DNA of 64,000 nucleotides from Gammaproteobacteria bacterium. Its GTDB lineage: Bacteria; Pseudomonadota; Gammaproteobacteria; Enterobacterales; Psychrobiaceae. Under the pieces are notes generated by a model. The model did no database searches, had not been told where the DNA came from, and saw only the letters and a program-made list of their open reading frames with translations. The stretch is from NCBI GenBank assembly GCA_013214945.1, contig JABSRT010000005.1, positions 124,001 through 188,000 on the forward strand. The letters run 5' to 3'. The first letter of the stretch is position 1; every line of letters begins with the position of its first letter. Both the position numbers and the translations under genes were made by a program. Positions 1 to 9,400 of the stretch are shown here, in pieces.

Positions 1-1
1 C

Positions 2-505
2 AACTTTTTTGACGATAGAATGACCCAGCCGATCACGATCCAACGGCTGTTACATTACCCACCGCAAAGCGGAAAGATTAACATTCAAAAGATGGGCATT
101 GGAGCACATACCGATTATGGTTTTCTGACCATCTTATGCCAAGATAATATTGGTGGGCTGCAAGTACTTAATCACAATCAAGAATGGATTAGTGCCCCGC
201 CAGTCGATGGTACATTTATTATTAACATTGGCGATTTAATTCAAACCTTAACCGGGGGTTTGTATGTTTCGACCACGCATCGCGTTATCAACGCGAGCGG
301 GCAAGAGCGATATTCAATGCCATTTTTCATGGATATGGACTTTAACGCGCTGATCGATGTAGTGCCAACCCGCAAAAACTTCACCACAGAAACAGTCGAA
401 CCATACCTCTGTGGACATCATAAATTCTCACGATTCGCAGACAGTTACGCCCACCTTGAAAACATTGATATAAATGATGTTTTAAGCAACTATGACCGTG
501 CTTAA
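2..505 (+). CDS. 2OG-Fe(II) dioxygenase (isopenicillin N synthase-like), 5' truncated by window
   Basis: The reading frame is open from base 2, so the start lies before the window; 167 residues are visible. Counting from the Met codon at 20, the facial iron triad of 2-oxoglutarate/Fe(II) oxygenases is clear: H30 and D32 in GAHTDYG and the distal H87 in STTHRV, followed by R97-Y-S99, the usual 2-oxoglutarate-binding RxS. This is the catalytic C-terminal half of the isopenicillin N synthase/flavanone-hydroxylase-like superfamily, cytosolic enzymes that couple decarboxylation of 2-oxoglutarate to substrate oxidation. The substrate cannot be read from the sequence. The next gene is a reductase about 100 bases downstream on the same strand. 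2OG oxygenases do not need a reductase, so the two probably act on the same compound rather than as one enzyme. Confidence 0.85.
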   Translation, partial: NFFDDRMTQPITIQRLLHYPPQSGKINIQKMGIGAHTDYGFLTILCQDNIGGLQVLNHNQEWISAPPVDGTFIINIGDLIQTLTGGLYVSTTHRVINASGQERYSMPFFMDMDFNALIDVVPTRKNFTTETVEPYLCGHHKFSRFADSYAHLENIDINDVLSNYDRA

Positions 506-603
506 GCTAAAGAACATAACCTAAACTAAGCCAGCTATAGAGCTGGGTAACAGCATGTTATTTGAACCATACCTTTAACACTATTACCGCTGTAGGGATT
601 ACC

Positions 604-1710
604 ATGAAACCATTTAATACTGCCGATTTTTTAAATCCAGTTGCCACCAAAACCTGGGGCAATGGTCGCCACCCAGTACAATGTGTCAAAGTCATTCGCG
701 AAACCAGCGATGTTACGACCTTCACCTTTGGTATGAGTCAGCCGATCTTATTCTTTTTTAAACCCGGTCAATTTGTCACACTTGAGTTAGAAATTGAAGG
801 CGAGCGGATAATGCGCTCATATACCATATCTAGCTCTCCTTCTATTCCTTATAGCTTTTCAATTACGGTCAAACGCGTTGAAGGCGGACTGGTGTCCAAT
901 TGGTTAGCGGATAACTTAAAAACCGGCGACCAACTTGCTGTTCATGGCCCGACAGGCCAATTTAACTGCATGGATTTTCCGGCTGACAAAGTATTAATGC
1001 TCTCTGGTGGTGTCGGCATTACTCCGGTGATGTCGATGGCACGTTGGTGGTTTGATACCGATTCTGAAGTCGATATGGTGTTTGTGCACAGCGCCCGCAC
1101 CCCTGCTGACATCATTTACGCCCGCGAACTGGAATACATGTCGACTCGGATCGATAATTTTCAACTGCATTTAATATGTGAGCGCACCAATATTGGCGAA
1201 GCGTGGGCCGGTTATCGCGGTTACCTTAATGAACCGATGCTGAAATTAATAGCGCCTGATTTTTTCGAGCGAGAAATTTTTTGTTGTGGCCCTGCCGTTT
1301 ACATGACTGCGGTGCGAAATTTATTAGTCGCCATCGGCTTTGACATGCAGCACTACCATGAAGAATCTTTTGGCGCCACGCCCAAAGATGATGCTAAAGA
1401 CGCCGAGCAGCACGCAATTGCAGCTGACGAAGCACAGGTAAGCGGCGATAAAGTGTCGGTTTATTTTAGCCAATCAGATATCAGCGTCGAGATAATCAAA
1501 GGCAGTAATTTAAACGAGGCCGCCAATGCGGCTGGGGTTAACATCGCTAAAGCTTGTGGCATGGGGATCTGCGGGGCTTGCCGCATAAAAGTAAGTGCTG
1601 GCGACTATGACATGCAACACAATGGCGGGATCACAACCGATGAAGAGGAGCAAGGTTATGTGCTCTCGTGTTGCACCAGTGTCATGAGCAATCTCAAGGT
1701 CGAGTATTAA
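604..1710 (+). CDS. GbcB-like FAD/NAD(P)H [2Fe-2S] oxidoreductase
   Basis: A 368-residue reductase in the ferredoxin-NADP-reductase family. The flavin-binding motif RSYT is at 71-74, the NAD-binding GGVGITP at 135-141, and CCGP at 227-230. A C-terminal plant-type ferredoxin domain (about 285-368) carries C318-x4-C323-x2-C326 and a distal Cys at 356/357. The closest relative I recognise is Pseudomonas GbcB, the reductase of glycine betaine monooxygenase, with shared stretches such as FFFKPGQFVTLELEIEG. The Rieske oxygenase partner GbcA is not visible in the window. I chose ATG 604, which follows an AGGG-type Shine-Dalgarno; an in-frame TTG at 562 would add 14 residues. The role in betaine or another quaternary-amine pathway is inferred from similarity only. 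Confidence 0.85.
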   Translation: MKPFNTADFLNPVATKTWGNGRHPVQCVKVIRETSDVTTFTFGMSQPILFFFKPGQFVTLELEIEGERIMRSYTISSSPSIPYSFSITVKRVEGGLVSNWLADNLKTGDQLAVHGPTGQFNCMDFPADKVLMLSGGVGITPVMSMARWWFDTDSEVDMVFVHSARTPADIIYARELEYMSTRIDNFQLHLICERTNIGEAWAGYRGYLNEPMLKLIAPDFFEREIFCCGPAVYMTAVRNLLVAIGFDMQHYHEESFGATPKDDAKDAEQHAIAADEAQVSGDKVSVYFSQSDISVEIIKGSNLNEAANAAGVNIAKACGMGICGACRIKVSAGDYDMQHNGGITTDEEEQGYVLSCCTSVMSNLKVEY

Positions 1711-1715
1711 CTCTT

Positions 1716-1766
1716 TTGGCTCTGTTGTACTAAAGCGTTGTTATTAGAACAGAGCCAACTCTTTTA
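1716..1766 (+). terminator. Hairpin terminator after the GbcB-like gene
   Basis: A perfect 11-bp inverted repeat (TTGGCTCTGTT at 1716-1726 with AACAGAGCCAA at 1748-1758) has a 21-nt loop and is followed by CTCTTTTA. It begins six bases after the stop codon of the reductase. The T-tract is short, so termination efficiency is uncertain. Confidence 0.6.
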
Positions 1767-1789
1767 CTAGCCACAAATATTGCCTCGCC

Positions 1790-1817
1790 TAACGGTGATT
1801 GCGACAGATCACCGTTA
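1790..1817. terminator. Hairpin between convergent genes
   Basis: TAACGGTGAT (1790-1799) and ATCACCGTTA (1808-1817) form a 10-bp perfect stem with an 8-nt loop. It lies about 40 bases beyond the stop of the minus-strand gene ending at 1858. There is no U-run on either strand, so it may be a 3'-end stabilising hairpin rather than an intrinsic terminator. Confidence 0.4.
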
Positions 1818-1857
1818 ACAACGACAGTAGGCAACCTGATTTCAGCGAAAGTATTGC

Positions 1858-2418
1858 CTATTTAAAACCGATAATTTGGTAATTTCCTTTCACTTGCAAT
1901 TGAATAGTCACCGCAGAACTGCCGTTATTTTTCCAGTACCAACCATGCGCGCCGTCAAAAGGCGCCGTTAACGTGCCCCTAACATTATTCGCAGTGCTGA
2001 CGGTATAGCTTTGGAAATAACCGGTCGTATCACCTTTAGGCTCGCCGTGAAAATCAAAAAACACAGCGCCGCCCGTTGCTTGCCAACTATAACGAATGAC
2101 ACTGCCCTTTAGTACGCTAAGTTTATATTCTAAACCGACCCCCGCTGGTACGGTGATGACTTGATTGTGTACTTTAAAATTAGCCGCTGACGACTTGGTT
2201 ACTTGTTTTTCAGCTGCTGGTTCTGCCAATGTGGTCAGCCCAAGTACCCCTCCAATCCCCGTAGGATCAATGTTGTACTCGGCCGGTAAAATTGCCACCA
2301 GTAAAGCCAATCCGCCAAAAAAACCGGCAAAAATACTGGCCTTGGCTAAATTTTTAGTTGATTGCATTGCCTGCGCCAACTTATGTTCGGCACTGGCTGC
2401 TTGTTCTCTTTGCGTCAT
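1858..2418 (-). CDS. Transmembrane-anchored secreted protein (HupE-associated)
   Basis: 186 residues. A charged, helical cytosolic N-terminus (1-25) is followed by one hydrophobic segment (about 27-45), a linker, and an extracytoplasmic domain from about 80 to the end. That domain is beta-rich, with alternating polar and aromatic residues (SYTVST, GAHGWYWKNN, VTIQLQVKG). The layout matches proteins annotated as transmembrane anchor proteins beside HupE/UreJ-like genes. No catalytic motif is visible. It is the last gene of a minus-strand trio: its ATG at 2418 lies 9 bases from the stop of the HupE-like gene, so co-translation is likely. Function unknown; a partner of the HupE-like membrane protein is the most reasonable guess. 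Confidence 0.75.
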   Translation of the reverse strand: MTQREQAASAEHKLAQAMQSTKNLAKASIFAGFFGGLALLVAILPAEYNIDPTGIGGVLGLTTLAEPAAEKQVTKSSAANFKVHNQVITVPAGVGLEYKLSVLKGSVIRYSWQATGGAVFFDFHGEPKGDTTGYFQSYTVSTANNVRGTLTAPFDGAHGWYWKNNGSSAVTIQLQVKGNYQIIGFK

Positions 2419-2427
2419 GCGTTTACC

Positions 2428-3126
2428 TTAAATTGTTGTAAAATAGCCCGTCAGTTGAAAACCAACCAGCATTACTCCGCAGCTCATCAGCAGCGCATTT
2501 GTTGCGACTGAAAATCGTAAAAAACTCGGATGTCGACGCCAAAAACTCAATGCTATCAGCACGATGATTAAGGCATAGCATTGCCCTAACTCGACGCCAA
2601 TATTAAAGGCGATCAGGTTTTCGACTAAGCCCTCTTGAGGGATTTCCAGTTGTTGTATTTTGGTCGCTAAACCAAAACCGTGAAATAGACCAAAGATCAT
2701 CACTGCCGCTTTAGCATTGGGCTCAAAACCCAGCAGTCGCTTGAAACCACCGAGGTTATCAAAGCCTTTATAGATGATCGAAAAACCAATAATTGCATCG
2801 ATTAAATAGGCATTAATCGCCACGCCATACAGTACCCCAAACATCAGGGTAATACTGTGACCAACAGTAAAAAGCGTTACATAAACCATCACGTCTTTTG
2901 AGCGATAAAGAAAGAAGATAACCCCAACTAAAAACAGTAAATGATCGTAACCGGTCACCATATGTTTTGCACCAATATACAAATATGGAATCACAGAGAT
3001 CCCTTGATTTGTTAGTAAAAACTGTTTGGTGCTATCGTCGACACCATGAGCCAGCGCTGTCGCTGCAAAGCAACAAGTGGCCAGCAGAACCAACAACCGT
3101 TGCAACGAAATGGATTTAAACAACAT
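2428..3126 (-). CDS. HupE/UreJ-like membrane protein
   Basis: 232 residues from the ATG at 3126, chosen because AGGAAATT lies a normal distance upstream; the frame also stays open to a TTG at 3171. A cleavable signal peptide ends around A26 (ATALA), leaving the mature protein with His near its N-terminus. Then follow about six membrane segments with the family's conserved polar residues: H55, D61-H62 in TGYDHLLF, H90 in FTVGHS, H149 in LFHGFG and E179 in the last helices. HupE/UreJ proteins are linked to nickel or cobalt uptake for hydrogenase and urease. No such enzyme is encoded nearby, so the transported ion is open. The gene sits between a small secreted protein and an anchored periplasmic protein. 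Confidence 0.85.
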   Translation of the reverse strand: MLFKSISLQRLLVLLATCCFAATALAHGVDDSTKQFLLTNQGISVIPYLYIGAKHMVTGYDHLLFLVGVIFFLYRSKDVMVYVTLFTVGHSITLMFGVLYGVAINAYLIDAIIGFSIIYKGFDNLGGFKRLLGFEPNAKAAVMIFGLFHGFGLATKIQQLEIPQEGLVENLIAFNIGVELGQCYALIIVLIALSFWRRHPSFLRFSVATNALLMSCGVMLVGFQLTGYFTTI

Positions 3127-3171
3127 CACAGATAATTTCCTCGTAATTGTTTTACTAAATTTATTACGCAA

Positions 3172-3519
3172 TTAGCCTGCGAATTTGCCGCTAAAATTTG
3201 CACCCAAATAACTGCCTTCGTTGCTCAGTAAAACATAAAGTGTTTTTTGCGCTTTAGCATGGGTAACAGCCACAACATAGTGTCGTAACGATTTTTCGTA
3301 AATAGTAGAATCAGTGATTTTTTTCCAGCTGCTATCGAGAGGTTTTCCATCAATGGGTTCTGCGTTATCAACAATAACCGTCACATCACGCAGCGCTTTG
3401 GCAATAACTTGCTCATTGGTCGGCGCAAAATCATGGTTATGTTCACTGCTACTAACAGCAATATTAGAAACCAATGAGGCCATTATTAATATAATAACCG
3501 CAGTAATCTTTTTAAACAT
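3172..3519 (-). CDS. Small secreted protein, DUF6488-like
   Basis: 115 residues with a signal peptide (hydrophobic 5-20, cleavage near S23). A short His-containing stretch (SEHNHDF) follows the cleavage site. The mature part ends in a compact alpha/beta domain with the pattern KTLYVLLSNEGSYLGANFSGKF, which resembles small periplasmic proteins of the DUF6488 type; the match is from memory. A GAGGAAG Shine-Dalgarno precedes ATG 3519. It is the first gene of the trio with the HupE-like membrane protein, and periplasmic metal handling is a plausible but unproven role. Confidence 0.7.
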   Translation of the reverse strand: MFKKITAVIILIMASLVSNIAVSSSEHNHDFAPTNEQVIAKALRDVTVIVDNAEPIDGKPLDSSWKKITDSTIYEKSLRHYVVAVTHAKAQKTLYVLLSNEGSYLGANFSGKFAG

Positions 3520-3546
3520 GTAAGGTCTTCCTCGTTATTTCAACAC

Positions 3547-3589
3547 TATTGGCGATGCGTAATTGAGCGCGCAAAGTATATCGCCAATA
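3547..3589 (-). promoter_or_regulatory. Inverted-repeat operator candidate upstream of the HupE trio
   Basis: Two perfect 10-bp arms, TATTGGCGAT at 3547-3556 and ATCGCCAATA at 3580-3589, are separated by 23 bases. They lie 28-70 bases upstream of the first gene of the trio. Read on the minus strand, the distal arm runs into TATACT, a good -10 element. The arms could be a repressor site or a leader-RNA stem; the sequence does not distinguish these. Confidence 0.35.
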
Positions 3590-3752
3590 AAATGATTATC
3601 GAACTGCTTTTTAGCATTATTTACACCAAGATAAAATCAACAGATTAAGGTTAGAAATAAGACCGTAGGTGGTAATTTAGCTATTATTAGCGTCAAGCCA
3701 GCGATATTTAGCCGCTTAAAATAGCGCGAAATTGGTGCGCTAAGCACTGTCT

Positions 3753-3786
3753 TTTAACCCCAATTTAACCCCCTGATGGTTACACT
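3753..3786 (+). promoter_or_regulatory. Tandem TTTAACCCC repeat and -10, probable response-regulator-controlled promoter
   Basis: TTTAACCCC occurs at 3753-3761 and again at 3764-3772, an exact 11-bp period. TACACT, a possible -10, follows at 3781-3786. Direct repeats one helical turn apart and ending about 9 bases before the -10 are the usual architecture of PhoB/OmpR-family activated promoters. An OmpR-family regulator is encoded at the end of the operon that starts here, so autoregulation is the natural inference. Confidence 0.5.
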
Positions 3787-3816
3787 TTGACCTTATTAAA
3801 AAATATGGGGTTAATC

Positions 3817-5163
3817 GTGAAAAGTTCATCTTTGCTGTGTGTCGTTGTAAGCCTTTGTTTTGTCACTTCGTGTGCCACATTCGAAGACATTCATTATGAT
3901 CAAAAAGCTAATCAACAACTAAACAAACTCGCGGCGACCAATATAGAACTCAGCGAGAAGAGCGAAACAGTACCGCTGTCTAAGCTGCTGGCGATAACTG
4001 ACCTTAATCGCCTAATTGACACAGCCTTAGTCAATAATCCGAATTTACAGCAAACCTTGCTAACCCTAAAAACAGCCGAGCAGCAATTATCAGTTACTGG
4101 ATCATCGCAATGGCCAAGCTTGTCAGCCGGGCTTAACACCACCAAAAATCAGGCCGCAACCACCAGCTATAGCTCAAGCATTGATCTAACGTGGACCCTT
4201 GATCTGTGGCAGCAACTTGCTAACGCCACAAGTGCCCAGCAAGCCGAAGTAATGACAACGGCTTATGCTTACCAAGGTGCCCGCGACTTACTGGCGGCCA
4301 ATGTCATGCAGGCCTACCTTGGTTTAGTGCAATACGCCCAATTAATTACCATTGAAACCGAGAGTGTTGCTGCGCTAAAAACCAATGAACAAATTATTGT
4401 TAACCGTTATCGCAAAGGCTTAAGTCAGTTAAGCGACCTTGATACGGCCAAGTCGTCAACCCAAAGCAGTCAAGCCACCTTGGTACAATACCAAGCGCAA
4501 TATCAACAGGCGTTAAGAAATTTATCCTTGCTGACAGGGCTTAGTGATAATCAACTCAATTACCGCACCACCTTCCCAGAAGTGGTGATGCCATTAACTG
4601 AGCTCGCGCAACAAAATTTAGCCAGACGACCTGATTTGCAGCAAGCCTACCAGCAGATTATTGCCAGCCAATACCAACACAAAGTCGCTTACAAAGCGTT
4701 ATTGCCCAGTTTTACCCTAAGCGCTTCAATCGGCAATAGCAGCACTAACTTGCACGACGCCTTATTTGGCAGCAGTGCGTGGCAGCTATTAGGCCAACTG
4801 TCGGCCCCTATTTTTAATTCCAGCAAGTTAACCAGCGAAGCTGAAATTGCCAAATTAAGCGCTGAAAAAAGCTATTGGGCGTTTCAGGAAACATTGCTAA
4901 CCGCAGTTAATGAAGTCGATAACGCGATTGCACAAGAGCAAGCAATTAGCCAACGGATCACATTAACCCAAGCGGCGTTAGCGAGTGCCAAGCGCAGCGA
5001 AACAACCTATACCGAGCGTTACCGCCAAGGCACCGTCTCATTAATTGATTTATTACAAGTTCAACAGCAAACATTTTCTTTACAAGGTCAAGTTACGCAA
5101 TTGATTTACCAACGATTAACCAACCGTATTACCTTGGGTCTTGCATTAGGCTTTGGCGTTTAA
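3817..5163 (+). CDS. RND efflux outer-membrane lipoprotein (TolC/OprM family)
   Basis: 448 residues from GTG 3817, which has a GGGG Shine-Dalgarno core seven bases upstream and gives a compact lipoprotein signal ending in FVTSC (C19). ATG 3805 and TTG 3787 in the same frame are alternatives. The body shows the duplicated outer-membrane efflux pattern: long amphipathic Gln/Ala-rich helices, LGLVQYAQL, and the second repeat with TEARYRQG-like TYTERYRQGTVSLIDLLQVQQ near the C-terminus. It forms the trimeric outer-membrane channel of a tripartite pump. It is the first gene of an operon with the adaptor (19-base gap) and permease. Confidence 0.88.
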   Translation: MKSSSLLCVVVSLCFVTSCATFEDIHYDQKANQQLNKLAATNIELSEKSETVPLSKLLAITDLNRLIDTALVNNPNLQQTLLTLKTAEQQLSVTGSSQWPSLSAGLNTTKNQAATTSYSSSIDLTWTLDLWQQLANATSAQQAEVMTTAYAYQGARDLLAANVMQAYLGLVQYAQLITIETESVAALKTNEQIIVNRYRKGLSQLSDLDTAKSSTQSSQATLVQYQAQYQQALRNLSLLTGLSDNQLNYRTTFPEVVMPLTELAQQNLARRPDLQQAYQQIIASQYQHKVAYKALLPSFTLSASIGNSSTNLHDALFGSSAWQLLGQLSAPIFNSSKLTSEAEIAKLSAEKSYWAFQETLLTAVNEVDNAIAQEQAISQRITLTQAALASAKRSETTYTERYRQGTVSLIDLLQVQQQTFSLQGQVTQLIYQRLTNRITLGLALGFGV

Positions 5164-5182
5164 GGGTTTAGGAGTTTAAATT

Positions 5183-6451
5183 ATGAAAATTATCACCAAA
5201 ACATCGCTTGCCTCAGTCGCCGGGATCGCCAGTATTTTTTTAGCCGTTGCCTTTAACTCGGCATCATCGACTGGCCACCAGCAAGCCCAACCACCGAAAA
5301 AAGCCGTGCAGAGCCCAATGGTCTCAGTTATTCAAGCAACGCCAATATCGCATCAAGCGACAGTGACAGCTTACGGTGAAGTTAAATCGAGCAATCAACT
5401 GACATTAACCTCACAAGTCAGTGGCAAGGTTACTTATTTATCACCGACATTTTTAACCGGTAATAGCGTTAAGAAAGGTCAGTTGCTCGCCCAAATTGAG
5501 CCGATTGTTTACGAGCAGGCCTTAGCGAATGCTCAAGTATCTTTGGCAAACGCCAAGCTGGCATTAGCGCAGGAAAAATTAAACAGTGAACAAGCTGCTC
5601 AAGAATGGCAACAATCGGGCTTGGCGGCAGAGCAAGCGTCTGACTTAGTTTTGCGCAAACCGCAACTGGCGGCAGCCAAGGCTGAATTCTCATTAGCAAG
5701 CATCCAGGTGGCTAAAGCTAAGTACGACTTGTCACAAACAAAAATACGCGCGCCATTTGACGCCTTAGTGGTCTCTAAAGCAGTGCAAATGGGCAGCAAC
5801 CTACAAGTTGGCAGCCAAATAGCTCAGTTGTATGACATTGCATTATTTGAGGTGGCACTGCCATTATCACCCCAACAATGGCAGTTATTACCGAACAGCC
5901 TTGAGCAATTACCAAACAGTCTTGAACGATTAGCTAATATTGAAGTGCTGTTAACCGATCAAACCAGCACTAACCAATGGGTCGCAACCGTCAACCGTTT
6001 TGAGCAACATATCAACAGCAGCAGTCGTCAACGTTCTCTGATTGTCACCATCAAGCGACCTCTTTCACTCGACACGCCGCTATATCCGGGCACCTTTGTT
6101 AAAGCGACCATCAAAGGCCTCGCTATTTCACAATTATGGCAACTGCCGACCTCGGCATTAATCGATAGTAATTCGGTATGGCAGGTCGACAACGACGGCT
6201 TACTTAATCAACTTGCCGTTAATGTTATTTTTTCGCAAGGCAATCATGTTTACGTGAAACCGCAACAGCCACTAACGCAGGCTAGCATTGTAAAAAGACC
6301 GCTCGCCAGTTATTTGACCAACATGAAAGTGCAAGCAAACAATGAGCAGCGCTCTCAGCAAATGAGTCAGCTTGGCGCCAAAGAAACTCAATCAACTCAG
6401 TCGGCTCAGGTGACTAAATCAAGCGCTGATGTCGCGCAGGAGTTATTGTAA
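5183..6451 (+). CDS. RND efflux periplasmic adaptor (HlyD/MFP family)
   Basis: 422 residues. It has an N-terminal signal anchor (about 8-25), then the lipoyl-like half with GKVTYLSP...GNSVKKGQLLAQIEP (about 78-107), an alpha-hairpin rich in Ala/Gln (110-185), and the second lipoyl half with TKIRAPFDALVVS. Beta-barrel and membrane-proximal domains follow. A Gln/Ser-rich tail of about 45 residues at the C-terminus is probably disordered. It bridges the inner-membrane permease and outer-membrane channel. AGGAGTTTAAATT gives a good ribosome site. The stop codon overlaps the permease start in TAATG, indicating translational coupling. Confidence 0.9.
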   Translation: MKIITKTSLASVAGIASIFLAVAFNSASSTGHQQAQPPKKAVQSPMVSVIQATPISHQATVTAYGEVKSSNQLTLTSQVSGKVTYLSPTFLTGNSVKKGQLLAQIEPIVYEQALANAQVSLANAKLALAQEKLNSEQAAQEWQQSGLAAEQASDLVLRKPQLAAAKAEFSLASIQVAKAKYDLSQTKIRAPFDALVVSKAVQMGSNLQVGSQIAQLYDIALFEVALPLSPQQWQLLPNSLEQLPNSLERLANIEVLLTDQTSTNQWVATVNRFEQHINSSSRQRSLIVTIKRPLSLDTPLYPGTFVKATIKGLAISQLWQLPTSALIDSNSVWQVDNDGLLNQLAVNVIFSQGNHVYVKPQQPLTQASIVKRPLASYLTNMKVQANNEQRSQQMSQLGAKETQSTQSAQVTKSSADVAQELL

Positions 6452-9400
6452 TGTCGTTACAAAGCCCTTCAAATAACAGCCCCCTAAATCACAGTAATAC
6501 CAAGCAAGGCGGCATTATCGCGTGGTTTGCTGGCAACTCGGTTGCGGCCAATTTACTGATGTTAACCATTATCTTTTTAGGCTTAATGTCGTTTAACCAG
6601 TTACGCAAAGAAGCATTTCCGGCATTTGACGCTAACTCAGTGCGCATTTCAATGACTTATGACAGTGGCGATGCCAAGTTGTCTGAAGAAGGCATTGCGA
6701 TAAAAATTGAAGAAGCGCTCGCCACGGTACAAGGCATTAAACGCATTACTTCAACATCTAACGCGAGCGGCAGCTCGGTCGTGGTCGAAGGAAAATCTGA
6801 CTACGATATCGCTATTTTATTACGCGATATAAAAGCCAAAGTAGATGCAATCCATAACTTTCCGCAAGGGGCTGAAAACCCGGTTATTGAAGAGGCAACC
6901 AATTTACAACACGCTTATTCAGTAAAAATATTTGGCGGCAGTGACCGTGCAGCATTACAAGCCATTGCCCAGCGTTTAAAAGCAGACTTGTTAGCGCAAT
7001 CGGCTATTTCTAATGTTGAAATTACCGGCGAAGCCGAGCCGATGATGTCGATTGAACTCGATGAGCAAAAGCTGCAAGCCTATAATTTATCATTTACTGA
7101 TGTCGCCACGATCGTCAACAACGAATCAGCAACAGCAATCTCTACCAGCTTACGCAACGCCGACAAGGTAATGCGATTAAAAGTGGCTGAACAAGCTTAT
7201 CAGCAGCAAGAATTCGCTAATATTCCGTTGCTAACCCAAGCCGATGGTAGTCAGGTTTTACTAGGCGATGTCGCCAAAATTAATGATCAATTCGCGGATG
7301 ATGTCTTAGTGATTGGTCGTTACAACGGCCTACCGGGCATTGGGGTTGAAATTAATGTCGATGGTAGTGGCGATGTCTTAAAAATTGTCGAACAAGCCAA
7401 CAACATCGTCGCTAAATGGCAAGAAAGCACCTTGTTGCCACAGCATGTTTTTGTCGAAACATGGAATGATGGCGGCACCTTAATTCGTGATCGTTTGGCA
7501 TTGCTGGTTAAAAATGCCCTGTCTGGCATTGCGTTAGTCTTTATTGTCTTGGCGCTGTTTTTAAACCTACGCGTCGCCTTTTGGGTCACCGCTGGGTTGC
7601 CGTTTATTTTCTGCGGCACCTTATTTTTTATGACCGACAGCTTCACCGCGATGACGATTAATGAAATGACCACCTTTGGCTTCATTTTAGCGCTCGGCAT
7701 AGTGGTCGATGACGCCGTTGTGGTCGGAGAAAGCATTTACTCGACCCGTAAAGAGCAAGGTGACAGTATTGAAAGCACTATTTTAGGGACCAAAAAAGTG
7801 GCGGTACCGACTATTTTTGGCGTGCTAACGACAGTGGCTACCTTTGTTGCTTTGGCTAATGTTGATGGCATGATGGGCCAAGTTTATTCGCAGTTTGCGG
7901 TCGTGGTAACTATCTGTTTATTACTGTCGATGGTCGAGTCTAAGTTAATATTACCGGCTCATTTAGCCCATTTAAATACTCATAGCAAAGCAAAGTCAGG
8001 CTTAGGGCGCTTATGGTCTCGCATTCAGGCTGGCGCCGATAATGGCTTGCAATGGTTTAACCACAAAGTATATTTACCGGCAATAAAGTGGGCAATTAGC
8101 TACCGCTATGCGGTGGTCAGTGGTTTTATTGCGATCTTTATTTTAGTCATTGGCATGTTGTCCAACGGCAGTGTGCGCACCGCGTTTTTCCCTGATATTC
8201 CCGGCAGTGTCATCCAAGCCAGTGTGTCGATGCAAAACGATGCCAGTTTCGGCCAAACCACTAAAAACTTAGTCGCCATCGAGCTGGCCGCCACCATGGC
8301 CGATCAACAATTAATGGCGCAACATGACCAACCTGGCAGCGCCATTGACACCATTGAAGTGATCGGTGAAAGTGATTTGGCGGGATCCATTACTGTTGAG
8401 CTCGACAAAAACGCGCCTTATTCATTAAATGACTTCGCCAGCGCCTGGAAAGCTATCGCAAAAATGCCTGAAGGCGTGCGTAAACTCGATATTCGTTCTG
8501 GTTTTGGCGGTGGTGATAACTTTAAAGTTGAACTCAAAGCGTGGAATACCGACACGATCAGCACCGCAGGGCAAGAGATAAAAGCCGCCATTAGCCGTAT
8601 TGCTGGCGTATCTGGCATTGATGATAATTTTGATTCAGGTCAGGCGCAGCTGCATTTGGCGTTAAACGAACAAGGTTTGGCACTAGGCTTAACGACTCAA
8701 GGGCTTTCACGCCAAGTACTGCAAGCGTTTGGTGGTGAAGTAGTTCAAAGCTATCAACGCGATAAAGATCAAGTAAAGGTTCGTATTCGTTACCCGCAAA
8801 GTGAGCGCCAAACCCTCAGCGATGTCACGAACGCCACAGTTAGATTAAGCAATGGTCAAGTGGTGCCGTTGTCGGTGGTAGCAACAATTACCGAACAATA
8901 TCAACAAAATGATATTACCCGTATCTCAGGCTTACCGGCAGTATATGTGAGCGCTCAGGTTGATAAGCAGATCATTTCGTCAAGTGAGTTGGTCAGTCAA
9001 TTGCAAAAAACTCTGATCCCGGATTTAGCCAATCGTTATCCAGATTTAACCATTCATTTTGCTGGTGAAGCGGAAGAACAAGCCGAAACAGCAGATTCTA
9101 TGACCCGCTTATTTATGATGGCAATGGCGGCAATTTATATTCTGCTAGCCATTCCATTGCGCTCGTACGTTCAACCGGTCATCATTATGATGGTGATTCC
9201 ATTTGGTTTAGTCGGTGCTATCTTGGGCCATTGGCTTAATGATATGGTGTTAAGTATTTTGTCTTTTAATGGCATTGTTGCCTTAAGCGGCGTGGTGGTA
9301 AATGACAGCTTGTTGTTAGTGTCTCGTTTTAATCAGGTTAAAACCACCACAGACAAAATATCTGATGCGATAGTCGCAGCTTGTACCGGGCGATTACGGG

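Noticed and set aside
2165-2431. Plus-strand open frame of 88 codons opposite the membrane-anchored protein gene
   Set aside because: It is the antisense shadow of a well-supported gene, has no ribosome site and no protein-like composition.
7320-7736. 138-codon minus-strand frame within the RND permease gene
   Set aside because: Antisense shadow of a strongly supported permease; composition typical of a complementary frame.
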